A stretch of DNA of 64,000 nt from Letharia columbiana (lineage: Eukaryota; Ascomycota; Lecanoromycetes; Lecanorales; Parmeliaceae), in contig NW_023501090.1 in assembly GCF_014066305.1 (NCBI RefSeq), positions 124,001-188,000 of the forward strand, in the 5' to 3' direction. A program made the translations under genes and the position numbers. Shown one piece after another: positions 1 through 10,335 of this stretch; position 1 is the stretch's first letter, and every line of letters begins with the position of its first letter. The notes under the pieces are model-generated. The model searched no databases and was not told where the DNA came from. It saw nothing but the letters and a program-made list of their open reading frames with translations.

Positions 1-31
1 CCACCTAATATCAGTCATTGGTAGCCATTGG

Positions 32-108
32 ACATCAGGTGGGAAGCCCCACCTGATGTCAGTCATTGGTAGTCATTGGTACATCAGGTGGGAAGCCCCA
101 CCTGATGC
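32..108. repeat. Tandem pair of 26-28 bp hairpin palindromes
   Basis: The palindrome ACATCAGGTGGG-AAGC-CCCACCTGATG occurs at 32-59 and again at about 81-108. The copies are separated by short direct repeats of TCATTGGTAG. Each copy can fold into a hairpin with 11-12 bp arms. This could be the edge of a foldback or MITE-type element cut by the start of the window. No coding sequence is associated with it. Confidence 0.6.
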
Positions 109-407
109 GCCGTTATTCCAGCTGGGAAAGCCGTCACCGGCAACCTCCGCGAGGTGCTGACGTCACTTGGTGTTGAGGGCCATTATTCGGCCAGTCCTTC
201 CGCAGAAGGGCTGCAACTTGGTGTTGAGGGAGTCGATTCCTACCGCCCTTTCGTCACTCACCCAGCCTACCTACTATTCACTACGGCACCAGCATCTTCC
301 AGCCCGTCCGCGCTAGTGCTGTCGGTCCCTACTGCTTGCTGCGGTAGGTACCGTCAGAGTCATCCTCGAGATCTTCGCCCTCTTTGGACGACGTCTTGGG
401 TTGTTTT

Positions 408-983
408 GGGAGTTTTTCTAGCGCTGGGGGCTTTTCTGGGCTATTGGATGCCCAGAAGAGTCTTAGCTGCCCTGGTCTAGATATGCCCAATCATATATCT
501 ACATATCTACTTGTGCATACGTGTTTTCTGTATGGCCTCACTGTTTGCGAGCACTAATCGCAACAGTGGGACTGTGGGTTAGTGGGTCCATTATGAGGCC
601 ATAGCGTTGGTGGCTGTTTGATCAGCCGTTCGCCACAGTGGGACTGGGGGTTAGTGGGTTGGTACCCCTGTTGGTACCCCGGCAAGGGGTTGGGGACAGG
701 TGTCCAGTACGAGCTATATAGCCACCTGTTTTGCACCTGTCAACGGCTCTTCATTTGATTTCGTCTCTTTCAGAGCCATATCATTTTTCTCCCACCCACC
801 CACACCTGTATATAGCCTCATTTCTCCAGGGCATGTCGCTCAGACTGGGAGTTTTTCTAGGCTGGGGCTTTTCTGGGCTATTGGATGCCCAGAAGAGTCT
901 TAGCTGCCCTGGTCTAGATATGCCCAATCTATATCTACATATCTACTTGTGCATACTTTTTCTGTATGGCCTCACTTTTCGAG
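408..983. repeat. Direct repeat pair (408-550 and 847-983)
   Basis: A segment of about 140 bp beginning GGGAGTTTTTCTA and ending near TATGGCCTCACT is present at 408-550 and again at 847-983. The copies differ by small indels and a few substitutions. They are 439 bp apart and enclose smaller repeats such as CAGTGGGACTG (near 565 and 637). They may be LTR-like ends or copies of a dispersed repeat. The FGAM synthase fragment begins just after the second copy. No open frame of interest is seen here. Confidence 0.6.
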
Positions 984-1029
984 ACTAGCCGCAAACTTGC
1001 AAAGGTGGTCACTGACTCTGCGATTTGCT

Positions 1030-1694
1030 ATAGGGGCTTCAAGCGATGCGCTAAACCGCAAAATGCGTCAAGGGTTCAAACCATTCTTTGAACGTCCAGA
1101 TACATTCACCTTTGGTGTGTGCAACGGTTGCCAGTTTCTAACCCAGCTAGCTCTGGTAGGAATGATCCCCAGCAAAGCTGGGTGGCCCGTCTTTGAGAGA
1201 AATGAAAGTGACTCATTTGAAGCACGCTTCAGTATGGTGGAGGTACTCGGTAACTCTTCAACGCCATCCGTTTTCTCACACAATATGAAGGGGAGCAAGC
1301 TTCCTATCGCAGTCAGCCACGGTGAGGGCCGTGCTTCTTTTCCCAATGACCAAGATCAGAACCTTGCGGCTCAAGAACTGTTTGAGAAATGGTGTCACTA
1401 CGATATCTTGACAACCACCTCAAGCCAACAGAAGCACACCCAGCCAATCCCAATGGATCACCATTGGGTATAGCGGGCTTGATGAGCAATGATGGCCGGT
1501 ACATTTTGTCAATTATCCCCGGGTTTAGGAGAGCCACCAACTCCGGAATCGTAAGAGTGCTTGCTACAATGCCGCACCCTGAGCGCTTAGTAATGGCTGG
1601 CATTGGATCATGGATTCCTGACGAGAAAGCAGATGCATGGAGCGAGGAGCGGTGGAGCAGGCTGTTCAAGGATGCGCGGAGGTGGGTAGGATGA
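1030..1694 (+). pseudogene. 3' fragment of phosphoribosylformylglycinamidine synthase (glutaminase domain)
   Basis: The translated segment matches only the C-terminal glutamine amidotransferase domain of FGAM synthase, the large purine-biosynthesis enzyme of about 1,300 residues. Frame 1 carries the catalytic-cysteine motif GVCNGCQ, then FERN, KLPIAVSHGEGRASF and ELFEK. The frame then slips by one or more bases near 1386-1390 and continues in frame 3 with SLRYLDN, PNGSP.GIAG, the histidine motif MPHPER, and the family's terminal FKDARRWVG followed by a stop. A 57-bp GT..AG segment at 1499-1555 sits exactly between DGR and [10 protein letters not shown] and looks like a retained intron. The rest of the enzyme is missing and no start is available, so this is a truncated, frame-shifted copy. 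It may derive from an intact gene elsewhere. The family assignment is firm. Confidence 0.85.
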
Positions 1695-2879
1695 CAGCTT
1701 ACATGGCAGACAGTATTTGAAAAATTTCCTCGGCGATCGATCATAGTCGATGTACACAAGACAGTTCACATAGGGGGAGGAGGGATCTTAGATTTTGAAT
1801 ACCCGCCCGACGACCTAGATATCTCAATACTACATGCTCTACACCCACGCCCAAAGGGGAGGCTTTTCCCCCATTCGATCCTGCACATTCCATTATTGGC
1901 CTACGCACAACCCATCTCGTTCGCTTTCTTCCCCAAGAATGCCGTAAGTCCACTGGCCTCGACGGGAGTCTGGCACAAACACTGACCGGTGAGCAGACCG
2001 CACTCCGACCAGACAGCCTCACTGGTGTCTCACTGGATGGAAAAAATCGAGTGCCCTCGAGGCCAAAGTATAAGACGACCCCTTCGCAAAGCTCGTGAAG
2101 GTTGCCATGCTGGACACTAGCTGTGGTCCCAATTTTGAATCCATCTCCGATGTGACCTGCGCTGACAATACGCGGACCTTGCATTGACAAGCAACGGGGA
2201 CAAGAGAACTCCAAGCGATGAACGTGGACATGGTACTTGTGGGTGGGGCCTTTTGCTTCAATGGGATAGAGTAAGTCAAAATCAGCGAGGAAGTTCGGTG
2301 GATTGGAGCTTCAAAATGGAGGTGCGTATGTTGTATAAAACGGCTGTGGCCGATCCGATTCTGGCGGCCTTTCCACGATTCCTGTACCGTTTCTTGGCGC
2401 ATGGGGCTTGGCGCTCAGGACTTGGCGTGCAAAATGGTGACTCCGTACCTCTACCTACTAACGTGGGACTGTTACCGCGAAGGCGCAGTTGGAAGTTGCT
2501 TCAGTGTCATGGTTCCAGCTCTCAACACTGCGGTTCCAAATTGGGCCTAGTGCGGCTTGGCATTACCTACATAAACAGCCTTCATGTCATGTAGACACCT
2601 TCATAGCTATTACTGCTTTCACACTGTGCACCCTATCATTCAGACCCTATTCCGGTCCATGATATTCTTGCAATGGCTAGCCACATGTAGTATAGCTATG
2701 CTTGGCGGAGGGGATATCTTGCTGCAGGCTTCACAGGATCGATACATCCCTCCTACACACTACGAACGCTGTTCTTGTTCCACAACATTTCTGGCGCAGA
2801 CTGTACGCCTAATGTGCTTTTTACTGTACGCGTTGGGTCAGCCATCCTTCTGATCCTTTGATCGCCCAATCCAGCTCCT
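1695..2879. other. Intergenic stretch without a recognised gene
   Basis: Several overlapping open frames of 90-157 codons occur on both strands. The longest are on the minus strand at 1741-2214 and 2019-2402. None shows a domain, motif or splice continuity that I recognise, and none has a clear advantage over its neighbours in other frames. They are left unassigned. Confidence 0.4.
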
Positions 2880-5648
2880 ATGACTCATATGTGTTGCTGC
2901 CTGCAGCGGCCTTCCGGGGGCTTGATCTATAATATGCTCTCGAGATACCATGGCAGAGTGTCAGCTTCGGTCTCGTCACTCCTCCGACAGCCATCATTCA
3001 AGCAGGATATCAACACACTTTATTCCCAAAACCGAATTCGCCTTTTAACACAAACCAGACATCTTCACGCCATGGAAACATCCACAGCTCTCACGCAGTC
3101 CATGTATCATATCACGACGACAAAGCTCAATGCACTTTCAAAGCAGCAGCAGAGCTATGAAACAATAAAGCAACGTATCCTTGATGCTGCTGCCAGTCAG
3201 TCCACTCAAGTCGGCAAAGTAGAGATACTGCTAGATGCCTTCGAGGTTCACGACATCGACACACCAGCGAACATCTCAAAGATCAATGTTCGCCAATACC
3301 TAGAACAGTCTCGTCACGATCCTTCCGTTCCCTCGACGCTGCTCAGAGAATGGCAGACGGCATTCGAGCAGGCTTTAGACGTCCCGTCTCGCAAATACGA
3401 ACAAGCCTCTTTGTTTGGGCGCCTGGTCATGGAGTGGCTTGGCAGTGCGGGGGAATCGCCACTCAGTGATACACCAAGCAGCTCCCAAGATCATTTCGAG
3501 CATGTGGGGCGCAAGGAAATGTACGACCAACGCAAAGAATGGGAGTCGGTTGTCTTCACTGAAGGTTCAACATCCAGTCCCGCTGCAATTGAGACGTATC
3601 TTACCGGCATCTTCGGCTCCACTTCGAAAGCTAAAAGAATGGTGAAAGAGCCTTTGGATAGTTTGAGAGAAGGCATGAGGTCTTTCAGGCTTGGAAATTT
3701 CGACACCTCTGCTCTTCAAACCTGTATGACGGGGATGCTGGAGACTGATCTGCTCTCCGAGGAGAAGCGAAAAGCCCTAGCCGACTTCAGGAATAATCCT
3801 ACCATCCTGCAAGAAATGGCCGATGTCTTGAATATGCAGGTAGACGCTCTGGATTCTTGGTCGTGGGGTGAAGCGATACCTGTCAACGTCCGAAGAGCTC
3901 TGAATGGTAAATACCGAGTATTCATGGACGAGGAAATTCTCCAAGCGTTGCTCCTTCATTTTATTGGTATGAAATGGGCGACGCATTTCAGAACCGTTTT
4001 TGATACATTCTTCCGTTCAGGTGCATGGAAACAGTCTTCTGACAACCTACTGGATGGACAAGCCAGACGGAACCGACAGAGATTCTTGGGTCAGGAAGAC
4101 GGATGCGAACGAAGCGTCAGGAATGCAAGACGTGAGAAGTACCAAAGTGATTATTTCTTGTCGCAATTACCGAAAGCGTTCAATGACACGACAGACAATT
4201 ACTGCAAAGGCAGTCCAAATGACGACGTTAAGTCACCAATGGCCATCAAGCAGTCATTGTTACACCTTATCAGCACAGAGGTACTGTTGAATGTTCGGCT
4301 GAACCGGTCTGTCACCGTCTTCCAGTCCGACTTCAAGTGGTTTGGGCCTTCTTTACCTCACGCGACTACTCTTTCGGTCCTACATTTCTTCGGCGTCCCC
4401 GAATTTTGGCTCAAGTTCTTCGAGAAATTCTTGAAAGCGCCTGTGAAGTTTGTCCAAGACGGTCCAGGAGCTCAAACACAGATCCGGCAGTGCGGCGTCC
4501 CAATACAGCATCGACTCAGCGATGCTATGGGAGAAGCTGTGCTGTTCTCCTTAGACTTCGCTATCAACAAGTCGACAGGATCGAATTTATACAGATTGCA
4601 TGATGACGTCTGGTTCTGGGGTTCTTCGCATGCTTCTGTTTTGGCATGGGAGACCAGTCAAGAATTTGCAAGTGTCATGGGACTGACTCTGAACGAGGAA
4701 AAGACTGGGGCAGCGAGCGTCTCTGGCAATTCAGATTTGCCTCAAGAGACTTCACTCTCGAATAGGCTCCCACAAGGCGAGGTTCGTTGGGGTTTTTTGA
4801 AATTAGGATCATCCGGAAAATGGACAATCGATGACCAGCAGGTCGAGACACACACCCGCGAGCTCCAACAGCAATTAAAAGCGTGCAAAAGCGTCCTCGC
4901 TTGGGTCCAAGCGTGGAATGTTTACGTCGCGCGCTTCATCTCGAACAACTTTGGAGAATCCGCGAACTGCCTCGGTCGTCCTCATCTGGATATGGTGATA
5001 GAAGCATTCGATAAGATTCAGCGCGGCCTCTTTGCCGATGTCAACCTACCTGGCGACAATGTGGGGGAGTATCTAAGGATAGAGCTGGCTTCGAGATTTG
5101 GTGTTGAGGGCATTTCGGATGGATTCTTCTACTTTCCCATCGAGCTCGGAGGGCTCGGCATGCGGAACCCACTTATTCCTCTGTTTCTAGCCCGTAAAGA
5201 GAGCTTGAAGGATCCAGGGGTCAAGCTCGATGAAGCCTTTGAGCTTGAAGAAGCTGACTACAACAACGCGAAGCAGTCGTACGAGGACGGCACCTCAATG
5301 TCGGGGCTTGTCCATCCAAATGCAGATATCGAACCTTTTATGTCCCTGCACGAATATACTAGATATCGCGAAGAGACGAGCATACACTTGCATCAAGCGT
5401 ACATTGATTTGCTTGCGCCTCCAGGGAGCGCGATCGTGGAACCGACCCCAGACATACAGAACGCCGTTCAGAAATTGGACCCTATCCCGGCCGGTCAGGG
5501 ACGGAGTTTATACGAGCACTGGGTGCTGCAGCTGTATGGTGCCGATATCATCAAGAAGTATGGCGGCCTGGCGTTGGGTGAGAAGAAGTTGCTGCCCATC
5601 GGCCTCGCGGGTATGTTACGTGGCGAGAAAATTAGGTGGCAAAACTGA
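2880..5648 (+). CDS. rvt-type reverse-transcriptase-like protein (cellular, non-transposon)
   Basis: This is one uninterrupted frame of 922 codons. Met65 (position 3072) may be the true start, because residues 1-64 look like leader or upstream sequence; starting there gives 858 residues. The polymerase core shows RT-like blocks: an aspartate-containing motif A (FQSDFKWFG), motif B (GVPIQHRLSDAMGEA), motif C (LYRLHDDVWFWG, paired Asp at about residues 575-576), motif D (GLTLNEEKTG) and motif E (RWGFLKL). A long N-terminal extension precedes the core and a conserved-looking C-terminal region ends LRGEKIRWQN. This matches the single-copy rvt class of domesticated reverse transcriptases of fungi and some bacteria, not a LINE or LTR pol: there is no endonuclease, RNase H, integrase or gag, and no terminal repeats. 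Characterised rvt proteins polymerise nucleotides in vitro; the cellular role is unsettled. The frame is intact, which suggests selection. Confidence 0.8.
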   Translation: MTHMCCCLQRPSGGLIYNMLSRYHGRVSASVSSLLRQPSFKQDINTLYSQNRIRLLTQTRHLHAMETSTALTQSMYHITTTKLNALSKQQQSYETIKQRILDAAASQSTQVGKVEILLDAFEVHDIDTPANISKINVRQYLEQSRHDPSVPSTLLREWQTAFEQALDVPSRKYEQASLFGRLVMEWLGSAGESPLSDTPSSSQDHFEHVGRKEMYDQRKEWESVVFTEGSTSSPAAIETYLTGIFGSTSKAKRMVKEPLDSLREGMRSFRLGNFDTSALQTCMTGMLETDLLSEEKRKALADFRNNPTILQEMADVLNMQVDALDSWSWGEAIPVNVRRALNGKYRVFMDEEILQALLLHFIGMKWATHFRTVFDTFFRSGAWKQSSDNLLDGQARRNRQRFLGQEDGCERSVRNARREKYQSDYFLSQLPKAFNDTTDNYCKGSPNDDVKSPMAIKQSLLHLISTEVLLNVRLNRSVTVFQSDFKWFGPSLPHATTLSVLHFFGVPEFWLKFFEKFLKAPVKFVQDGPGAQTQIRQCGVPIQHRLSDAMGEAVLFSLDFAINKSTGSNLYRLHDDVWFWGSSHASVLAWETSQEFASVMGLTLNEEKTGAASVSGNSDLPQETSLSNRLPQGEVRWGFLKLGSSGKWTIDDQQVETHTRELQQQLKACKSVLAWVQAWNVYVARFISNNFGESANCLGRPHLDMVIEAFDKIQRGLFADVNLPGDNVGEYLRIELASRFGVEGISDGFFYFPIELGGLGMRNPLIPLFLARKESLKDPGVKLDEAFELEEADYNNAKQSYEDGTSMSGLVHPNADIEPFMSLHEYTRYREETSIHLHQAYIDLLAPPGSAIVEPTPDIQNAVQKLDPIPAGQGRSLYEHWVLQLYGADIIKKYGGLALGEKKLLPIGLAGMLRGEKIRWQN

Positions 5649-6263
5649 GTGAGCGGTGATCAATTAAAAGCGGGGCGGGACAGGATCGACTATTCCCCCA
5701 TCGATCGATTTACAGCGTGCTGGTCCGGTTCTCGAAGCGGACTTTGATGGCGATGCTTTCTGGTCCGTGGCGTTGACTGGTGAATGTTCATACTCAGCTC
5801 CAGGCAAAATGCTTTGTATTAGTACTTTGAAATGATGTCACACTAAATACCATTGAAGTTGCCTAATCTGGGCATTATCCGCTTTCCATCAGCAACGGCA
5901 GTGCACTAGAACATCCTCTAAAGCACAAGCACGTCTGCCCACGCTGACAATTTCCTCAGCCCGAATCCTTGATACTCAGTAAACCAATCCTAAGCAAGAA
6001 GGCGATCCTCACCGTAGTACAAACCACCGACTTCACCCAATCAGCTACGCTCAGCTCCCGTAAAATCCCGAAATACACACCAGATCCAGGCGTAGACACG
6101 GTGTACAAACGCCCAAAATCCGCAATAAGAAGCTCAAACCGCATCCACCACCATGCTTCGACATCAGAAGTGCTGCGCAAGATCAACTCTTCGATTAAAG
6201 CGAAATGAATGTAGACGCTTGCGAGTTGGGGGAGTAGAGCATTGGATTATGGATACAGTAATC
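5649..6263. other. Intergenic stretch, no gene assigned
   Basis: Short open frames occur on both strands at 5956-6208. The minus-strand one (76 codons) has a plausible hydrophobic segment but no recognisable family, splice partner or start context. The stretch ends at the left inverted repeat of the MITE. Confidence 0.4.
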
Positions 6264-6731
6264 AATGCTCCCAACAGTGCGCCCTCAAATCACGGACTAT
6301 CGGTTTAGACGGACTGGTTATGGACTGGTTCGGATGTTGGACGGACTGGTCCGACTAATAGTCTAATAATTCAATTTGTGTAATATGATTAGACCGTATA
6401 TTTGAGTATAGTAGATGTATTTTTAGTAATAATAGAGTTAACTGAGAATAAAATTTTCTTCATAGATCGCTATATTATTATTATAGTTATTATTTTATAG
6501 TTATATTATTATAACAGACAGTGATAACGAATCCGAGCTATCAGAGTCTCTTACTGTCGCTATGAATCTATTCAGTATTACCGTAAGGTCTACAGTCTCG
6601 GACTACTAGTCGAACCAGTCCAAATCTACTTGGACTGGTTTAGTGTTTGGACGGACTATGGACTGTTTATATAGTCTTATTTTGGACTAGTCTGAGCGTC
6701 TGGACGGATTAGTTGGACTGTTGGGAGCATT
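6264..6731. mobile_element. MITE-like element, 468 bp, perfect 15-bp terminal inverted repeats
   Basis: The left end AATGCTCCCAACAGT (6264-6278) is the exact reverse complement of the right end ACTGTTGGGAGCATT (6717-6731). The interior is AT-rich and noncoding. Just inside both ends are many copies of a subterminal motif related to GGACTGGTCCG and GGACTAGTC, as in non-autonomous hAT-type elements. I could not find a convincing 8-bp target duplication, so the superfamily is an inference. A related, degraded copy lies at about 8761-9240. Confidence 0.75.
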
Positions 6732-6732
6732 A

Positions 6733-7075
6733 TCAGGATACTCGATCCTTCGCTCCATCAGGAATGTGACCCGGATTCGCCGCCCGAGTCGACTGTCCGA
6801 GCCCAACATGTTGGAAACAACTTGGTATCATCGGGCCAACCGAGACTATCTCCTTCGATGCCGATGATCTTTGTCTGCGTGACCGGCGGGGATCCAGGTA
6901 TCGATTGGTCAAAGGCATAGGGTATCAAGACCGGTGTAGACGCCGCCATCACCGTGGAGAATGAAATAGCGCATGACGTTTGCACACAGCAGTGAATCCT
7001 GGAGAGCTAGGAAATCATGAATGAGTACTGTGGTAACCGAATCTTGGAGAACGGAAAAGCCAAGTCGTGAGCGAA
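6733..7075 (-). pseudogene. Fragment of an OCH1-like glycosyltransferase (DXD sugar-binding region)
   Basis: The minus strand reads MRYFILHGDGGVYTGLDTLCL, an in-frame TGA, then PIDTWIPAG. After a frame change it reads KIIGIEGDSLG, and after another IPSCFQHVGLGQ...ANPGHI. This order (RY-IL-x-GGVY-x-DLD-T, PIDxWIP, IGIEGD, a Q-W-x-x-A-x-PGHP-like block) is that of the Gly_transf_sug/GT32 family of Golgi mannosyltransferases. The DXD motif has become GLD, there is a stop and at least two frame breaks, and the N- and C-terminal parts are missing. The fragment ends where the MITE begins. It is a relic, with no product expected. Confidence 0.65.
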
Positions 7076-7117
7076 GAGACATGCTGTAGATTTGCTTGAA
7101 AAAAAAAACACGGCAGG

Positions 7118-8278
7118 TCATGAGCTCGGTGTGGCCGTTGGAACTGTAGATGGCCGGCGTTGAGCAGCCAAAAGGTGAGACAGTGCTGCAGAAGCCGACG
7201 CCCCGAGACTTGCACCGGGTTGCGGACCCCCGGCCGCTGCTGGAGAAGACGAGCTTGTGTCGAGTACCGCCTTCTCTTCGTTGCTCGTTGGCAGCGAGTT
7301 GTTCGCTGACTTACCATCGACCACGTTCTTGACTGCTTCGAGTCGCGCGGTATTGATGCCACTGAATGCGTCCGATAGTTTGTCACGGCGCTCCGGCGTA
7401 TGATAACACTGGACTTTGCCAGGTCCCGTACCCGGCGACGGTCCCCCTGCCGAGTGCACGGCACGTTCGACGCAGCCGGCTTTGAAGAGGCTCAGGAAGA
7501 AAAGCGCGTACTGGGTATCCCTCAGATGGCCTTCAAACTCATCCTGTGTGTCTGTGTGGAAATCGAAGACGGATACGAAACCGCATCCCCATTCTTCATC
7601 AAGGAGCCTTCCGCCATCGCTGCCGGCCCATCCGTTGATCCCATAGACTTCAAAGAGAGTCTCTCCGAACAGGTCGTCACCAAGATCCCGACAGCTGGCA
7701 CTGGGGACGGCCGCGGCGGAGACGTAAGACGCTGATGAACTTGCGGATGATACGGATGCGGCTGAGACGGATGCAACAGATGCAAACGAGGCAGTAGATT
7801 TGGAGTATAACGAGGCGATAGAAGGGACAATGAAAACGACTGATGTTGCACCCGCGCATACTGGATTCGTATTGACCGCGTAATTGTAGTACGTAGAGGA
7901 AGCGCAAAAGACGACATCTCCGTTGGATTCGGTGGTTATGAACGGCGTTGCAGTTGCGAAGACTGCCGTCGGCATCGTCGTGAAACCACAAGGGTTGAAA
8001 CTGCTTTGACCGGTGGAAGAGCTGAGGTAAGGGAATATGCCATCGAGTCCGTCACACATGCATCCTGGGGGCGCTGGCCCCGCGTCAGGATCCTGGAACG
8101 GATAGCAGGTGAACGAGGAGGTCGGACTGGGCCCTGACGGTCCAAGGGACCTAGATAGTGAGGCGGATGGTGTCGTAGAAGGATCAGCAAAGAGTGTGGA
8201 TGCGACTTGAGGAGCCGGAGCAGCCTGGCCAGCACCGGCGAAAAGCAAAGCGACCGTGAGCGGCAAGAGCCTGGTCAT
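7118..8278 (-). CDS. Secreted Ser/Thr-rich, cysteine-containing protein of unknown function
   Basis: The single-exon frame gives 386 residues. It starts with a clear secretion signal (MTRLLPLTVALLFAGAGQAAPAP). A cysteine-bearing N-terminal region follows (TCYPF...GCMCDG...NPCGF; later VVFCASS, NPVCAG). Next comes a Ser/Ala-rich low-complexity linker at about residues 150-195. A second cysteine-containing domain includes WGCGFVSVF and KAGCVERAVHSAGGP, a pattern shared with other secreted fungal proteins. The C-terminus is Ser/Pro/Ala-rich. No catalytic motif is recognisable. Location outside the cell or in the wall is inferred from the signal peptide and composition. The 3' end could be spliced differently, because the last 60 residues are low complexity. 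Confidence 0.65.
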   Translation of the reverse strand: MTRLLPLTVALLFAGAGQAAPAPQVASTLFADPSTTPSASLSRSLGPSGPSPTSSFTCYPFQDPDAGPAPPGCMCDGLDGIFPYLSSSTGQSSFNPCGFTTMPTAVFATATPFITTESNGDVVFCASSTYYNYAVNTNPVCAGATSVVFIVPSIASLYSKSTASFASVASVSAASVSSASSSASYVSAAAVPSASCRDLGDDLFGETLFEVYGINGWAGSDGGRLLDEEWGCGFVSVFDFHTDTQDEFEGHLRDTQYALFFLSLFKAGCVERAVHSAGGPSPGTGPGKVQCYHTPERRDKLSDAFSGINTARLEAVKNVVDGKSANNSLPTSNEEKAVLDTSSSSPAAAGGPQPGASLGASASAALSHLLAAQRRPSTVPTATPSS

Positions 8279-8760
8279 GTCGAGGATCGAAGGGATAATG
8301 ACCGTGCAGATGGAATTGAAATGGATGAAAATTCAAGGCAGGAGATTCGGGAGGACGCGCTGCCTCTTAACTCTTAACAGCCCATTCGCAAGGAGATTCA
8401 TACGGTATAAAGGAGATAGGCACGGCGTAGTAGATAGTCTTCATCTCGCTACATACATCCTCTCGCCTCTTTATGTTGTGTTTTGAGGTAGTTTGCTCAC
8501 CTTGATTCCGATCACGTTTGCGCGAATTTGAGGAATCAGTTGCTATCCGCCAAGGGACGGAGATACAAAGGGCGGATCCTAGAAGTGTAGTACCAACCCC
8601 GTATGGACAGAAAAAGAGTCGAACCACTTATAATAGAAGTGTTTAGTAAGATACTGAGAAGGGCGAGGCTGGCTCGAAGCGGGGTTGGGGGCTCTCAGAT
8701 GACGTGGAAGACGGTATCGGTAGATTTAGGGTATATCAAGAAGCTCAGAACTTCAAGCGA

Positions 8761-9240
8761 TGCTCCCAATAGTCCGACTAGTCCGTCCACAGGCCTAGAC
8801 TAGTCCAAAATGAAGCTATTTACACAGTCCACAGTCGGTCCAAATGCTCAATGGTTTAAATATATTTAGACTAATCTATAGACCGATTCGACTACTCCTC
8901 TATAACTTCTAAAATATCTTCCTCCAAAGTACTGATAATAGCATATAGATTTTTCCCGATAAAGAGACCCAATGAAACCACAACTTCAGACACTTTAAGA
9001 GCTCTATAACCTCGGCCTTAAGACTAGGTAGCTCTCTGATCTGTAATCATATAACCCCATTGCTACTAAAAATACGCCCGTTATACCCGGATATACACCA
9101 CCAATTTCATTCACACAAATTTATATCTGGACTAATAGTGGAACTAGTCCGTCCAGACATCTGGACTGATCCATATATAGTCCGTCCATCCATAGACCAG
9201 TCCACTGTGGACTAGTCGGCAGATGGACTGGAGTCCGTAC
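8761..9240. mobile_element. Degraded relative of the 6264-6731 MITE
   Basis: It begins TGCTCCCAATAGTCC, close to the terminal repeat of the other element, and carries many GACTAGTCCGTCC-like subterminal motifs at both ends (8770-8880 and 9125-9235) around an AT-rich core. A matching intact right terminus is not visible, so the right boundary is approximate and the copy is probably truncated or decayed. Confidence 0.5.
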
Positions 9241-10335
9241 TTTCAGTGGTGAATTGGTGCCCGTCATCGTCGATGGTCTTACTGGCTCGATCTTTTGGGT
9301 CTCTTTGAGGGTAAAAGGGGCGTTCCAATAGTCCAACAGGGTCAAAGGGTCATCACATTCACCACCCCTCCGTCATCCCCCACCACCAGCTTTTACTAGA
9401 GGCAACAAGCGCTTGGTAATTCCATTCCATTCAGGTCTTTATGCTATCTACAAAAGCCAAACATTCTTATCCTTAACCGTTGTAAATCGAATGCCGGACC
9501 TTATCCAGACCCTGTCGGACAAACATCCCAGAAAAGAAGTACAACGCTCTAAATCCTCGGTCGTCAAAGCCATAGTCACATATCTCAAGAGGCGGCCTGC
9601 AGAGATCTTATTCAAGCAATGCCAGACCAGGCTTCGGCATCTCAACAGCGACGCCGGATGTGCTTCAGCATAGGGTTACAGTACATAACACAACATACCT
9701 AGCTGCGAAGTGTAGAATAACACCCTGGCCACCTTCTCCGCGCTCAAAATTCCAAGCCCCGAGCTCCAATCCAGCAAACATAAAACAATGCCACATGACA
9801 GACTCAGCCTCGTTCCCACATCAACATGAGCTCGCATCAGGATGCGAGCTATGAGACGCTGCTCAAGTACCTCCTACTACCGCTTTGGCGAGTGTGTGAT
9901 TTCCGAAAAGCGGCCGCTTCTCACGGATTCGAAATGGCACCGCGTGGGATGCTGGAACCGGTAGTAACCATAAAAGCCGGCTGATTCAAAACCGTTTCGT
10001 TGCGAGGATCTTGCCGCATCTTCTTCTAGGCGTCGGTGAAGATGATACCGTATGACGACAATAGTGCGTCGTCATTCGACCGTCTTGGGCCAGAGCTTAT
10101 CCGTCAGTGAATACGCTCAGCTTGTGTGTGTCATGTCACTGCTCTACCATCTCATGAACCATGGACGTAGGGAGAAAGGAGCGAGCCCAGAGACGGGGTT
10201 TCGTCCTGGGGCTCCGAGTAATCTTTACTGTAAAGTATTTTCTAACCACCCGATACGCTAGAGTGGCGCGGGAGCCGTGATTCATTATGTAGCATGATTG
10301 CATAAAAGCGTACACGTCTACGCGTTGGGAAGCCG
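9241..10335. other. Intergenic stretch, no gene assigned
   Basis: Open frames of 60-86 codons occur on both strands (for example 9413-9673 plus). None has recognisable domains or supporting splice structure. Confidence 0.4.

Noticed and set aside
5956..6208. Small frames on both strands left of the MITE, one with a hydrophobic stretch
   Set aside because: No recognisable family, start context or splice partner; strand cannot be decided.
7400..7735. Plus-strand frame of 111 codons
   Set aside because: It is antisense to the secreted-protein gene and lacks motifs.
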